This document shows, piece by piece, positions 1 to 8,797 of a stretch of DNA of 64,000 nucleotides. Position numbers and translations under genes: made by a program. The notes beneath the pieces are model-generated. The model worked only from the letters and a program-made list of their open reading frames with translations, was not told the origin of the DNA and did not search any database. How positions within the stretch are numbered: the stretch's first letter is position 1; each line of letters begins with the position of its first letter. Source of the stretch: Bradyrhizobium diazoefficiens (GTDB lineage: Bacteria; Pseudomonadota; Alphaproteobacteria; Rhizobiales; Xanthobacteraceae); the NCBI RefSeq assembly GCF_018129965.1, contig NZ_JAFCKW010000004.1, positions 186,001 through 250,000 on the forward strand, in the 5' to 3' direction.

Positions 1-471
1 AAGCGCCGCATCGTAGATCGAGATCGCCAGGGGCACGCCCTCGACCGTGGTGTAGGTCTCGCGCCGGTCGGGGCCGCCCAGCGCGATCGGCGACACAAGG
101 ATTGCCGCGAGCGGGTCGACTGCGCCGCCAGCCGCATGAATAGTCCAGGCGATCCGCCCGGTGATGGCGGCAGATGCCGCCAGCGCCACGCTAGCGATCA
201 CGGCCGCGACCCGCGCCATCGCGCGCGCGCCATGCCGGCCGGAGATCAGGGCCAAGGCGAGCGCCACGAGACTCAGTACGACGAGATGCGGGCCGATCGG
301 CGCCCACACCAGTGAACTGCGTAGCGTGAAGGCATTGAGCCCGGGATCGAGCACCGCGCCGATGGCGAGCAGCACGACGCCGGCGCCTGCCGTTAAGCTT
401 AACAAACCGATCATCCAGGCCACGCGCGCGCGGCCGCGCGGCGCTGCTCCCGGGACCCCGCTTCCTGTCAT
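1..471 (-). CDS. N-terminal part of a multi-TM membrane protein, possibly membrane-anchored alpha/beta hydrolase (partial)
   Basis: Reading the minus strand from the ATG at 471 gives 157 open codons running off the left edge, so only the N-terminus is seen. It starts MTGSGVPGAAP and has three hydrophobic segments (about residues 18-40, 55-75 and 85-105), followed by a soluble stretch containing YTTVEGVPLAISIYDAA. A TVEGVPL-x-I-Y lead-in is common at the start of esterase/lipase-type alpha/beta hydrolase domains, which is why I suggest that family; the catalytic Ser is outside the window. It is divergent from the acyltransferase gene that follows. Function is an inference; the reading frame itself is well supported by the membrane-protein composition. 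Confidence 0.6.
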   Translation of the reverse strand, partial: MTGSGVPGAAPRGRARVAWMIGLLSLTAGAGVVLLAIGAVLDPGLNAFTLRSSLVWAPIGPHLVVLSLVALALALISGRHGARAMARVAAVIASVALAASAAITGRIAWTIHAAGGAVDPLAAILVSPIALGGPDRRETYTTVEGVPLAISIYDAAL

Positions 472-580
472 CTCGTGCCATCCATGCGTCGCGGCGGATG
501 TAGCACGGCCGCGTTGCGGAGATGAGTCGAAAACGGCCGCATCTCCGCAAAGCTGCCTCATTGCTGTGTTGCGCTCAACG

Positions 581-1867
581 ATGTCGGGCGCTTGCGAAAT
601 TTCACAGCCTTGCTATCCGTCTGATTATCGAGCCATTGACGCGAATTCATTTTCCAGCTCCGCACCTGACACCGTCTCGCAATTGCAGGTGTCGGACTCG
701 TTGACCGAGTTGAAGGACGCACGATTGAACCCGGCCCCACGCCACGCAGACAAGGCAACCGAGTTGCGCGAGCGGAATCACATCGTCGCCCTGGATGGGC
801 TGCGGGGCGTCGCCGCGCTGTTCGTGGTCGCCGGCCACGGATTTATCTCGATCGGCATGCCCGAGGCCATTCCGGCCTATTATCTTCCCGTCGACCTGTT
901 CTTCTCGCTCAGCGGCTATGTGCTGGCCAATGCCTACGAAGCATCGCTGTCCAGGGGCATGTCGGTCACCGACTTCATGAAGCGCCGGCTGATCCGCCTC
1001 TACCCGATGCTGGTGCTCGGGATCGCCGCCGCAGCAGCCGCCGCCATCGTCAAATTCGTGGTCATGCGCGACGCTGGCAACATCCTGCCACTCATGAGCT
1101 GGATCGTGTTCGGCCTGCTCTACCTGCCGAGTTTCGGCGCGCTGGTGCCCTACCCGCTGATGGGTCCGGCCTGGTCGCTCACCTGCGAGCTTGTCGCCAA
1201 TCTGATCTATGCCTGTTCGTACCGGCTCCTCAGCGACCGGGTCGTGTCCGCCATCGTGGCGCTGTCCGGCGCCGCGCTGGTGCTCGCGATGTTCCGCTTC
1301 GGCACCATCAACGAGATCGGTCATTGGTGGTCGATCTGGGTCGGCTTCGCGCGAGTGTTCTTCTCGTTTTTCGCAGGCTTGCTGATCTATCGCCACCGTG
1401 ACCGCATTCCCGGGGCGTTCGCAAAGCTGCCGACCGAACTCTTGCTGATCGGTTTCGGTCTCTACCTGTTCATCCCGGGGAGCACGGGCCTGCTCGCCAA
1501 TGCGCGCGATCTGGTGTTCGTGGCCGCGCTGTCGCCGTTGCTGGTTGCGGCCGGATCGGTCTCACGAGCCTGGATCGACGCCTCGAACGGCCTGATGCGC
1601 GTTCTCGGCGGCGCGTCCTATCCCGTCTATGCGCTACACTGGCCGCTCTCGCTGCGCCTGCATGCGCTGGCGACAGCAGGGACCGGCCTCGAAATCCTCG
1701 CAGTCGTGCTGTTCACCGCCTGCAGCGCCGGTCTCGGTTTCCTGGCCGACCAACTTATCGATCGCCCGGTGCGCAGCTATCTCGCGCGCCGATTGATCCC
1801 GAACGACGATCCCTCCAAGCTGCAGCCGACGCTTGCAACAGCGCAACCTCCGAGCGCGGTCCTGTGA
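581..1867 (+). CDS. acyltransferase-3 family membrane protein (polysaccharide O-acyltransferase)
   Basis: A 428-residue polytopic inner-membrane protein of the acyltransferase-3 (OafA/YrhL, NodX-like) family, which transfers acyl groups, often acetyl, to sugars of surface polysaccharides. The family signature is visible: ALDGLRGVAALFVVAGHG with the conserved His, LFFSLSGYVL, the basic KRRLIRLYPM segment and about ten hydrophobic helices. The open frame continues upstream to 161, but that part lies antisense to the preceding gene and is low-complexity, so I start at ATG 581. No strong Shine-Dalgarno is visible and a start further in is possible. It opens the exopolysaccharide locus and probably decorates the repeat unit. 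Confidence 0.85.
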   Translation: MSGACEISQPCYPSDYRAIDANSFSSSAPDTVSQLQVSDSLTELKDARLNPAPRHADKATELRERNHIVALDGLRGVAALFVVAGHGFISIGMPEAIPAYYLPVDLFFSLSGYVLANAYEASLSRGMSVTDFMKRRLIRLYPMLVLGIAAAAAAAIVKFVVMRDAGNILPLMSWIVFGLLYLPSFGALVPYPLMGPAWSLTCELVANLIYACSYRLLSDRVVSAIVALSGAALVLAMFRFGTINEIGHWWSIWVGFARVFFSFFAGLLIYRHRDRIPGAFAKLPTELLLIGFGLYLFIPGSTGLLANARDLVFVAALSPLLVAAGSVSRAWIDASNGLMRVLGGASYPVYALHWPLSLRLHALATAGTGLEILAVVLFTACSAGLGFLADQLIDRPVRSYLARRLIPNDDPSKLQPTLATAQPPSAVL

Positions 1868-1915
1868 CTGGCGCGCGCAACATCCCCTGACCTGGCGGCC
1901 GCCGTGCGAGCGGCT

Positions 1916-3160
1916 TCAGCTGTGGACGAGGCTGCGTAGCGAATCCGCGAGCTCGGCATACAGCATTCGCGTGTCGAAGCGGGTCCGTACGGTCTCGGCA
2001 GCGGCCGCGCCGAACTGATCGCGGCGCTCCCAGGCGTCGGCGATCGCCGCCGCGAGCGCTGCGACGTCTCCCACCGGCACCAGCCGCCCGTTTACGCCAT
2101 CGGTGACCAGCGGCTCGAAGCCCCGGATCCGCGTGAACACGACCGCAGCGCCGCAGGCCATTGCTTCGAGCGCCGCCACCGCCAGACCCTCGTTGTCCGA
2201 GGGCATCGAATAGACGCCGCAACGATGCAGAAATCCCCGCACGTCCTTGCGGCTGACGAAGCCGTGAAACCTGACCCGCGACGTCACGCCGAGCTCGGCC
2301 GCGAGCCTCTCCAGCATGTCGCGGTCGGGCCCGGTGCCGACGATGTCGAGCGACCAGTCCTCCGGCAGCACGGCGACGGCGCGGATCAGGTCGCTGGTCC
2401 GCTTCTGCTTGTTGGTGAGGCGCGTGACCGTCAGTATCGTCTTGCTGTGCGCGACCGTCGGATCGGGGAAAAACTCCGACGTGTCACAGCCGTTCGGCTG
2501 GAAGCGCGGTTTGCCCCCATACTGCTCGACGACCCGGCACTCGTTCTCGGTCTGAGCGGTGCACATCGCCGCCTTGTTCAGCGCCGCGACCTTGAACCGC
2601 TTCCACACCCCGTCGCCGACGCCGCCATGATCGGCGCCGACCACCGGAAGATCGACGCGATGTACCACATGGTCGAAACGGCCGGTCCAGTATTCCTGAT
2701 GGTACAACAGCTCGATGCCGTCCTCTTCGAGCGCCTCGCGGAGCGACCGCATCATGGCGATGGCGTTGAGGCGCTCCTCCGCATAATAGGTCCAGCGCGT
2801 CTGGCGGGTCAGCCGCTTGAACCAGACCCGCTCCAGTGGCCGGTACCAGCGCTCCAGCGGCAGGAAGCGGACCGACACGCCGGTATCGGTCGAATACAGG
2901 CCCTTTTCGTAGAGCGCCGGGATGTAAAGAATGGGGTGGATACCGTTCTCGAGCAGGCCCTGCGCGTAATACCAGGACCAATCGTTCCGGTAGGTTTTCA
3001 GATAGCTGTCGCGGGTCTGCTTCAGCGTGCCGCCGAAGAACCCCTCGAAATTGGCGCAGCTGAGCAGCAGCGCGACGTTCATCCGACCGTTGCCCGGCGC
3101 GGGACGGTGATGCAGGGGCTTGGATCGCGATTGGTCGAGCATTGTCGATACAGCCGTCAT
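1916..3160 (-). CDS. GT4-family glycosyltransferase
   Basis: A 414-residue GT-B fold glycosyltransferase. The C-terminal half has the classical GT4 features: ILTVTRLTNKQKR starting the donor domain, DIVGTGPDRDMLERLA, RVRFHGFVSRKDV, and the EGLAVAALEAMACGAAVV block with the nucleotide-sugar-binding Glu. The N-terminal acceptor domain includes GTLKQTRDSYLK. No signal peptide or TM helix, so it probably acts at the cytoplasmic face on a lipid-linked intermediate. A later Met (MNVALLLSC, residue 27) is an alternative start that would begin exactly at the Rossmann strand. It is transcribed away from the polymerase gene at 3697. Donor sugar unknown. Confidence 0.85.
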   Translation of the reverse strand: MTAVSTMLDQSRSKPLHHRPAPGNGRMNVALLLSCANFEGFFGGTLKQTRDSYLKTYRNDWSWYYAQGLLENGIHPILYIPALYEKGLYSTDTGVSVRFLPLERWYRPLERVWFKRLTRQTRWTYYAEERLNAIAMMRSLREALEEDGIELLYHQEYWTGRFDHVVHRVDLPVVGADHGGVGDGVWKRFKVAALNKAAMCTAQTENECRVVEQYGGKPRFQPNGCDTSEFFPDPTVAHSKTILTVTRLTNKQKRTSDLIRAVAVLPEDWSLDIVGTGPDRDMLERLAAELGVTSRVRFHGFVSRKDVRGFLHRCGVYSMPSDNEGLAVAALEAMACGAAVVFTRIRGFEPLVTDGVNGRLVPVGDVAALAAAIADAWERRDQFGAAAAETVRTRFDTRMLYAELADSLRSLVHS

Positions 3161-3696
3161 GCGAGAGGAGAGCGCGACCCCCGCGCCTTGCAGATCGAAG
3201 CGGCAGGCGTTTGTCCGTCGCGAATGGACCGAAACGCGCTGGCCTTGTCAATTGCCTGGGGCGGAGCTAAGCGCGGTTTGACCAACGTTACATGACGGCG
3301 GGTCGGGGCTTGGTTAATATGCCGGCGGCGACGCATCCGGGCTGCGTTTCGGCGGCGGTCACAATCGCCGTAAACGCCCTGTCGCAATGTTCATGTCCGA
3401 AAGTTCATCTCCGAGCCCTGATGGCGTCTCTGGCCCCCGGTCAATCCCGATCGTGACTGCAGCTTCGGATCTTAACGTTGCAGGACTTGCGGATTTGGCC
3501 AAAGGCTTGGCCTGCGCTAGGGTAGGGCTGCGCCGGAACCTAGTGTTTCGGCCCAGGCGACCCGCGAGCAACGACCGCGGCGTACGTCCCGGGAGCCTGC
3601 GCTACGGCGCCGGGGCCGCAGGAGGTGATTGGCCGAGAGGCCTGACAAGGCGCGTCGAAGCGGAAGATGAAAGAGGCCAAATGAGCATGAGGCCAA
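3161..3696. other. 536-bp divergent intergenic region
   Basis: Separates the GT4 gene (minus) from the polymerase gene (plus), so it must hold the promoters for both. Short frames on both strands look like noise: biased toward Arg/Ala/Pro with no recognisable motif. The only clear structure is the 16-bp tandem repeat at the right end, reported separately. Confidence 0.6.
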
Positions 3697-3704
3697 ATGA
3701 GCAT
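3673..3704 (+). repeat. perfect 16-bp tandem duplication over the polymerase start codon
   Basis: The unit gaggccaaatgagcat occurs twice back to back (3673-3688 and 3689-3704). Each copy carries a GAGG ribosome-binding core and an ATG. The second ATG (3697) starts the polymerase. The first ATG (3681) is out of frame and encodes an eight-residue peptide, MSMRPNEH, ending at the TGA at 3705-3707, just inside the true gene. Confidence 0.85.
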
Positions 3705-5103
3705 TGAGCCAATCGGTCTGATCACGATCCTGCTCGGTGTCTACTGCCTGAGGCTCGGCCATCTCGCGACGGCCACCGTCTTCGTGGTGGCCACACTACT
3801 CGGCGCCGCTGCGGCGATGCTCATCGGGGCGGCGAATATCCAGCCGGCCCACTTGTTCCTCGCCTTTGTGGCCATGAGCCTGTTTGCGAAGGATGGGGAG
3901 AAGGCCGCCGCCATCAGCGCACTGGCGTTTCCGAGGCCGGGCTTCTGGCTAATGTGCCTCGTCGGGGTCGGCATCCTGAGCGCGTTCGCGCTGCCGCGCC
4001 TGCTCGCAGGCGCCACCGCGATCATACCGCTCGGCGTCTCCGAATACGCCGACACCGGTTCGGCGGTCCCGCTCGGCCCGGTGTCGAGCAACTTCACCCA
4101 GTCGGTCTATCTCACGGCCGATCTCATCTGCTTCACAATGATCGCCGCCATGGCCGCCACCCCGCGGGGCTTCGAGGCGATGGCGAGCGCAATCGTCGCT
4201 TGCGCGGCCGGCAACGTGATCTTCGCGATCCTTGATCTCGTCACCTACTACACCGGCACCTTGTGGGTGCTCGACATCATACGCAACGCCCAATATACGC
4301 TGCACTTCGCCTCAGAGGTCAGCGGAATGAAGCGCATCGTCGGCTCGTTCCCGGAAGCCTCGTCGTTCGGGCGCCAGACCCTCGGCCTGCTGAGCTTCGT
4401 CGGCACCTTGTGGGTCTATGGCCGCCGCCCGGCCCTCACCGGGACGCTCGCGCTGGCGTCGCTGATCCTCGTCGTGTTCTCGACCTCCTCCGCCGGCCTG
4501 GCGGGCACCGCGCCGGTGCTCCTGATCCTTTACTTCACCGCGCTACGCCGCTTCGGTATCAGCCAGGAGCGGCCTATGATTTCGATCATCCTGCTGTGCG
4601 GACCGCTGCTGCTCGTCGCCCTGGTGCTCTATGCACAGCTCGATCAGGAGGCGGCGAAGCCGATCAAGGACTATCTCGACGAGCTGATCTTCAGCAAGTC
4701 GAACACAGCCTCGGGCATCGAGCGCACGGCCTACAACAGTTACGCATTCCAGAACTTCCTCGATACGTTCGGGCTCGGTGTTGGCCTCGGCACGGTCCGC
4801 ACCTCGAGCTTTGGGGTGGCGCTGCTCGCCAATGTGGGAATCCTCGGCACCATACTCTACCTGTTCTTCGCGCTTACGGCATTCGTGCAACGGCGCGGAG
4901 TTCGGGGCTCGTTTCCATCCGACGTGCGACGTGCTGCGCGCAACGCCTGCCTCGGCCTGATGATCGGCGACATGCTGGGCGCACCCGGCATCGAGCAGGG
5001 CCTGCTTTTCTATGTCCTGGCCGCCGTCGCCTGCGCGGTTCCCGAGCAGAGCCTTGCGCGCTCGCCGGCCCCGCTCGGTCTGCGCAGCGGAGCCGTGGCA
5101 TGA
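3697..5103 (+). CDS. polysaccharide polymerase, O-antigen ligase/Wzy-like membrane protein
   Basis: A 468-residue polytopic membrane protein with about eleven hydrophobic segments and a long periplasmic loop in the second half. The stretch YNSYAFQNFLDTFGLGVGLG followed by a small-residue-rich membrane segment resembles the Wzy_C/O-antigen ligase signature, in which an Arg (RTSSF here) precedes a helix. Expected role: joining lipid-linked repeat units in the periplasm. The start is ATG 3697, with an identical RBS-ATG duplicate 16 bp upstream. Its stop overlaps the ATG of the next gene (ATGA at 5100), indicating translational coupling. A second protein of this class is at 26326, so which one is polymerase and which ligase is open. 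Confidence 0.75.
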   Translation: MSIEPIGLITILLGVYCLRLGHLATATVFVVATLLGAAAAMLIGAANIQPAHLFLAFVAMSLFAKDGEKAAAISALAFPRPGFWLMCLVGVGILSAFALPRLLAGATAIIPLGVSEYADTGSAVPLGPVSSNFTQSVYLTADLICFTMIAAMAATPRGFEAMASAIVACAAGNVIFAILDLVTYYTGTLWVLDIIRNAQYTLHFASEVSGMKRIVGSFPEASSFGRQTLGLLSFVGTLWVYGRRPALTGTLALASLILVVFSTSSAGLAGTAPVLLILYFTALRRFGISQERPMISIILLCGPLLLVALVLYAQLDQEAAKPIKDYLDELIFSKSNTASGIERTAYNSYAFQNFLDTFGLGVGLGTVRTSSFGVALLANVGILGTILYLFFALTAFVQRRGVRGSFPSDVRRAARNACLGLMIGDMLGAPGIEQGLLFYVLAAVACAVPEQSLARSPAPLGLRSGAVA

Positions 5104-6053
5104 CCTCAGACCACACCCCGCTCCGCTCCCTGCCGCCGGTGGCAGTCGTGATAGCGACGCTCGGCCGCCCCGAGGTGGTGACCGCGACCGTGACCTATCT
5201 GCTCAGGACGCAGCGCGTGAAGCCGGCCGTCCTCATCGTCTCCTGCGTTACACGCGAGGACGCAGGCGATGCGGCGCTGCTGCCGGGCGTGATGGTCGTG
5301 ACCGGACCGCCGGGGTCGTCGGCCCAGCGCAACACCGGATTGTCGGCTTTGCCACCAGGCATCGAGGTGGTGGTTTTCCTCGACGACGATTTCGTACCGG
5401 ACGGTGGTTGGCTGGCAGCAGCCGCCCGCAACTTTGCCGACGAGCCCGATGTGGTGGGCTTCACGGGACATGTGCTCGCGGATGGCATCAAGGGGCCGGG
5501 ATTGCCTTTCGAGGAGGCGGTGCGGATCGTCGAAAGCACGCCAGCCCCGATCCCCTATTCGCGGATCGAACCGTTCAGCCCCTATGGTTGCAACATGGCG
5601 TTTCGGATCTCCGCTGTCGGCAGTCTCAAGTTCGACGAGCGGCTGGTATTCTATGGCTGGCTTGAAGACCGCGACTTCGGCGCCACACTGGCCCGGCGTG
5701 GCGGCAGGCTGATCAAATCGTCGGCGGCGCGCGGTGTCCATATGGGCATCAAACGCGGCCGCGTCGCGGGCGACCGGCTCGGCTACTCTCAGGTCGTTAA
5801 CCCCATCTACATGTTGCACAAGGGCACGATGACGCTGGGTGAGGTCGCGGGCCAGATCTTTCGCAACACCGCAAGCAACATCGCCGGCGCCCTGAAGCCG
5901 GAGCCGTTTATCGACCGCAGGGGGCGGTTGCGCGGAAACCTTCGAGGTTTTGCCGATGTGCTCAGGGGACGCATCGAGCCGGAGCGCGCCGCGATGATCC
6001 AGACGCCGGACAAGGCGGAGCTCGGCGGCGAGCAGTCGCACGCGGCCCGTTAA
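5100..6053 (+). CDS. GT2-family glycosyltransferase
   Basis: A 317-residue GT-A enzyme. The N-terminal VAVVIATLGRPEVV strand-loop and the metal/nucleotide-binding motif VVFLDDDFVPDGGWL are visible, followed by SPYGCNMAFRISAV and LEDRDFGATLARRG, the acceptor-side GNxAFR and ED motifs of GT2 transferases. The C-terminal part (YMLHKGTMTLG onward) is amphipathic and probably sits on the inner membrane. It starts at 5100 inside the stop of the polymerase gene, so the two are one operon. Likely transfers a hexose or deoxyhexose to the lipid-linked exopolysaccharide repeat; sugar not predictable from sequence alone. Confidence 0.88.
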   Translation: MTSDHTPLRSLPPVAVVIATLGRPEVVTATVTYLLRTQRVKPAVLIVSCVTREDAGDAALLPGVMVVTGPPGSSAQRNTGLSALPPGIEVVVFLDDDFVPDGGWLAAAARNFADEPDVVGFTGHVLADGIKGPGLPFEEAVRIVESTPAPIPYSRIEPFSPYGCNMAFRISAVGSLKFDERLVFYGWLEDRDFGATLARRGGRLIKSSAARGVHMGIKRGRVAGDRLGYSQVVNPIYMLHKGTMTLGEVAGQIFRNTASNIAGALKPEPFIDRRGRLRGNLRGFADVLRGRIEPERAAMIQTPDKAELGGEQSHAAR

Positions 6054-6200
6054 TGCTCTCGCCATATCCGCCGCCACAACACGGCCTTGCCGCTTGCCAT
6101 GCCGCCGGATCAGGGAGATGTTGCCTGATATCTCAGGGAAGGGGCCCGGCGTCGAACAGTTCGGTGGAACAGAGTGTGTGACGTGCGGGACAACAAGAAC

Positions 6201-7307
6201 ATGACGGAGCGATCGAAGCCAGGACCACGGCTGGTGAATCTGCAAATCCTGCGCGCGGTAGCTGCGACGCTCGCAGTATGGGCCCACGCGGTTGACGTCT
6301 CGTTGCTCCCCGGCAACGGCAAGCCGCTACTCGCGAGCGGCTATTTCGAGAATTTCGGCGCCTTCGGCGTTGACATGTTCTTCGTCATCAGCGGCTTCAT
6401 TATCTCGGCATCGGCCCGGAAGCCGGGCCGCACCTGGGTCCAGTTCGCAGAGGATCGATACATTCGCATCGCACCGATCTACTACGTGCTGTCCCTGCCC
6501 TGGATACTGAGGGCAGTTCCCCTGCCCGACGTCTCCTGGGCGCCGCTCATCCCGAACTTCCTGTTCTGGCCAATCGTCGACGGCAGGTTCGTCGAGCCTT
6601 TTCTCTCGGTCGGCTGGACGCTGTGCTTCGAGGCGCTGTTCTATGCCGTGATGACAGCGGCCCTCGCGCTGCGGCCGCGGATTGGCCGGCCCGTGCTCGC
6701 TGCAGCCGCCGCCCTGCTGGCGCTGGTGTGCCTGCGTCCGCTCGTCGACACGCCGATCCTCACCTTCCTCGGCAATCCGATCATCCTGGAATTCCTGTTC
6801 GGCATCGTGATCAGCTGGATCTGCGCGCGCACCACGCCAGACCGGCGCATCGCCTTCGCGCTCGCCACCGTCGTGTTTCTGGCGATATGCTGCGAGCTGA
6901 TCTATGGGTTCGGCGACATCAGCGAGTCGCAACTGATCGAAAGCGGCGAACGGTCCTTCGCCAGGGTACTGCTCTGGGGCCTCCCAGCCGCGGGCATCGT
7001 CTATGTGGCCCTCGTTGTAGAGGGTTCCGCAGCAGAACTCGGGCCGGTTCGACGGCTGTTGGCGTTCCTCGGCGACGCCTCGTACTCGATCTACCTTGTC
7101 CATCTCCTGGTGATGGTGGTCTGCAAGGCGCTTCAGGCCCATGGCTTCTTGTCGGGCGATCTGCTGATCGTCGGCGCGATCGCCTGCTCGCTGGTCGCAG
7201 GCTCGCTGTCGTACCTGTTCATCGAACGGCCCCTGATCCGCGCCATACGGCGCATGCTGAGGGGGCGCACGCAGTACAAGACCGCCGCGCCGTCGTCGCC
7301 GCTCTGA
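6201..7307 (+). CDS. acyltransferase-3 family membrane protein (ExoZ-like)
   Basis: A 368-residue polytopic protein of the acyltransferase-3 family. Signature segments: LQILRAVAATLAVWAHAVDV with the conserved His, FGVDMFFVISGFII, and the basic EDRYIRIAPIYYVL. These match the ExoZ-type exopolysaccharide acetyltransferases more closely than the copy at 581. GTG 6174 lies in the same frame with a GTGGA upstream and would add nine residues; I prefer ATG 6201. The stop overlaps the start of the flippase gene (TGATG at 7305-7309), so the genes are coupled. Probably O-acetylates the repeat unit. Confidence 0.85.
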   Translation: MTERSKPGPRLVNLQILRAVAATLAVWAHAVDVSLLPGNGKPLLASGYFENFGAFGVDMFFVISGFIISASARKPGRTWVQFAEDRYIRIAPIYYVLSLPWILRAVPLPDVSWAPLIPNFLFWPIVDGRFVEPFLSVGWTLCFEALFYAVMTAALALRPRIGRPVLAAAAALLALVCLRPLVDTPILTFLGNPIILEFLFGIVISWICARTTPDRRIAFALATVVFLAICCELIYGFGDISESQLIESGERSFARVLLWGLPAAGIVYVALVVEGSAAELGPVRRLLAFLGDASYSIYLVHLLVMVVCKALQAHGFLSGDLLIVGAIACSLVAGSLSYLFIERPLIRAIRRMLRGRTQYKTAAPSSPL

Positions 7308-8740
7308 TGCTCGCCACCAAGACCATTCTGGGCGCCGGCTGGACTGTATCAGCCCGCTTGTCCGGCCGCGCGATCGATATCGTCACCATGCTGGTGCTGG
7401 CCCGGGCGCTGACGCCGGCCGATTTCGGCCTGACTGCGCTGGCCGGAACGCTGGTGCTGATCCTCGACGCGGTCCTCGAAATCCCGCTGATCCTGGTTCT
7501 GACCAGCCTCAAGACGGTAACCAGGTCACACCTCGACACCGCCTTCACGCTCGGCTTCCTCCGCGGCGCCTCGCTCACGGCGATCCTGCTGGTAGCGTCA
7601 TGGCCGTTCGCGCTGAGCTACGGCGACAACCGCCTGCCCGCGCTGATCGCCGCCATGGCACTCGGGCCCGTTGCCCGCAGTCTCTATAGCCCCGGCATGG
7701 TCCAGCACGTCCGCGAGATCAGCTTTCGGCAGAGCTTCACCGCGGAACTGGTCGGCCGGGTGATCGCCTCGGCGCTCGCGATCCTGACAGTCTACCTTGG
7801 GGGCGGTTACTGGGGCATCGTGGTCAACAACGCCTGCTCAAGCATAGCGACCACGGTCATCTCCTACATTCTCGCGCCCTATCGGCCGCGCTTCTCGCTT
7901 GCCAGGTTCTCGGATCTATCCTCCTTCCTTGGCTGGTTCAGCACCGCGCAGATCTTCAAGGCCATCAGCTGGCAGTTCGACCGGGTGCTGCTCGGCTACT
8001 ACATAACTAAGTCGGATCTCGGTCAGTACACGACCGCGAGCGACCTTGCCATCTTTCCCATGCAGAGCCTGATCGGTCCGGCCATGCAGCCGCTGATGGC
8101 GGCGTTCTCACGGATCAAGGAGGATCGCGAGAGGCTTTGCAGCGCCTATCTGAATGCCTCGCGCCTGACCATGATGATGGCGGCGCCGACCTGCATCGGC
8201 ATCTCCCTGACCTCCGACCTCGTGGTAGACGTGCTGTTGGGCGGGAAATGGACCGAGACGGGCGTCTATCTGCAGTGGCTCAGCGCCGCGCTGTTGCTGA
8301 ACGCGTTCTACCAGCCCATGCATTCGCTGGCGCTGGCCACGCGCCGCACCGACCTCGTGTTCCGGCTGAGCGTCGCCGAGGCGTGTTCGAGGATCGTGCT
8401 GGTGCTGGCCGGCCTGCAGTTCTTCGATGTGATCGGGGTGATTGCCTCGCGGGGGGCCATGTCGCTGGTCATGTTCGTCCTCTCGATGTTTTCGGCGCGC
8501 TACATGATCGGCGCGACGCTGCTGTCGCAGCTCAAGAACCTCTGGCGGGTTGCCGCCGCCAGTGTCGCTATGGCGGCGATCGTGCTGATGGTGCGCCATG
8601 AACTACGCGGGCGCGAGCTCGGTGATCTGACGCAGCTCGCCTTGATCGCGGCGCTCGGCGCCGCCGTCTACGCAGCCACGCTATCCGCGCTCGGCGTGCG
8701 CATCAGGCACTATCTGAGTGGGCTCGGCGCCTCTCGCTAG
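7307..8740 (+). CDS. Wzx-type oligosaccharide flippase, copy 1
   Basis: A 477-residue polysaccharide-transporter (MOP superfamily) protein with about 12-14 hydrophobic helices. It starts MLATKTILGAGWTVSARL and has LVLARALTPADFGLTAL, the typical first-helix region of Wzx/RfbX flippases. Role: moves the undecaprenyl-linked repeat across the inner membrane. ATG 7307 overlaps the preceding stop. A copy of exactly the same length and ungapped similarity lies at 10198, so this is one half of a local duplication. C-terminal helices (YMIGATLLSQLKNLWRVAAA) are conserved between the copies. Confidence 0.88.
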   Translation: MLATKTILGAGWTVSARLSGRAIDIVTMLVLARALTPADFGLTALAGTLVLILDAVLEIPLILVLTSLKTVTRSHLDTAFTLGFLRGASLTAILLVASWPFALSYGDNRLPALIAAMALGPVARSLYSPGMVQHVREISFRQSFTAELVGRVIASALAILTVYLGGGYWGIVVNNACSSIATTVISYILAPYRPRFSLARFSDLSSFLGWFSTAQIFKAISWQFDRVLLGYYITKSDLGQYTTASDLAIFPMQSLIGPAMQPLMAAFSRIKEDRERLCSAYLNASRLTMMMAAPTCIGISLTSDLVVDVLLGGKWTETGVYLQWLSAALLLNAFYQPMHSLALATRRTDLVFRLSVAEACSRIVLVLAGLQFFDVIGVIASRGAMSLVMFVLSMFSARYMIGATLLSQLKNLWRVAAASVAMAAIVLMVRHELRGRELGDLTQLALIAALGAAVYAATLSALGVRIRHYLSGLGASR

Positions 8741-8797
8741 GTAACCCACGATCGGCGTACAGGCCGTCGGGTCTGGAGCGCGGGCGAAGAAGCCGCG

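Noticed and set aside
161..580. N-terminal extension of the acyltransferase frame
   Set aside because: It lies antisense to the partial membrane protein at 1-471, is low-complexity Ala/Arg/Thr, and the family's conserved start is much later.
4263..5099. In-frame extension upstream of the GT2 gene
   Set aside because: Overlaps the polymerase coding sequence in another frame; the GT2 family starts at 5100 with an ATGA overlap.
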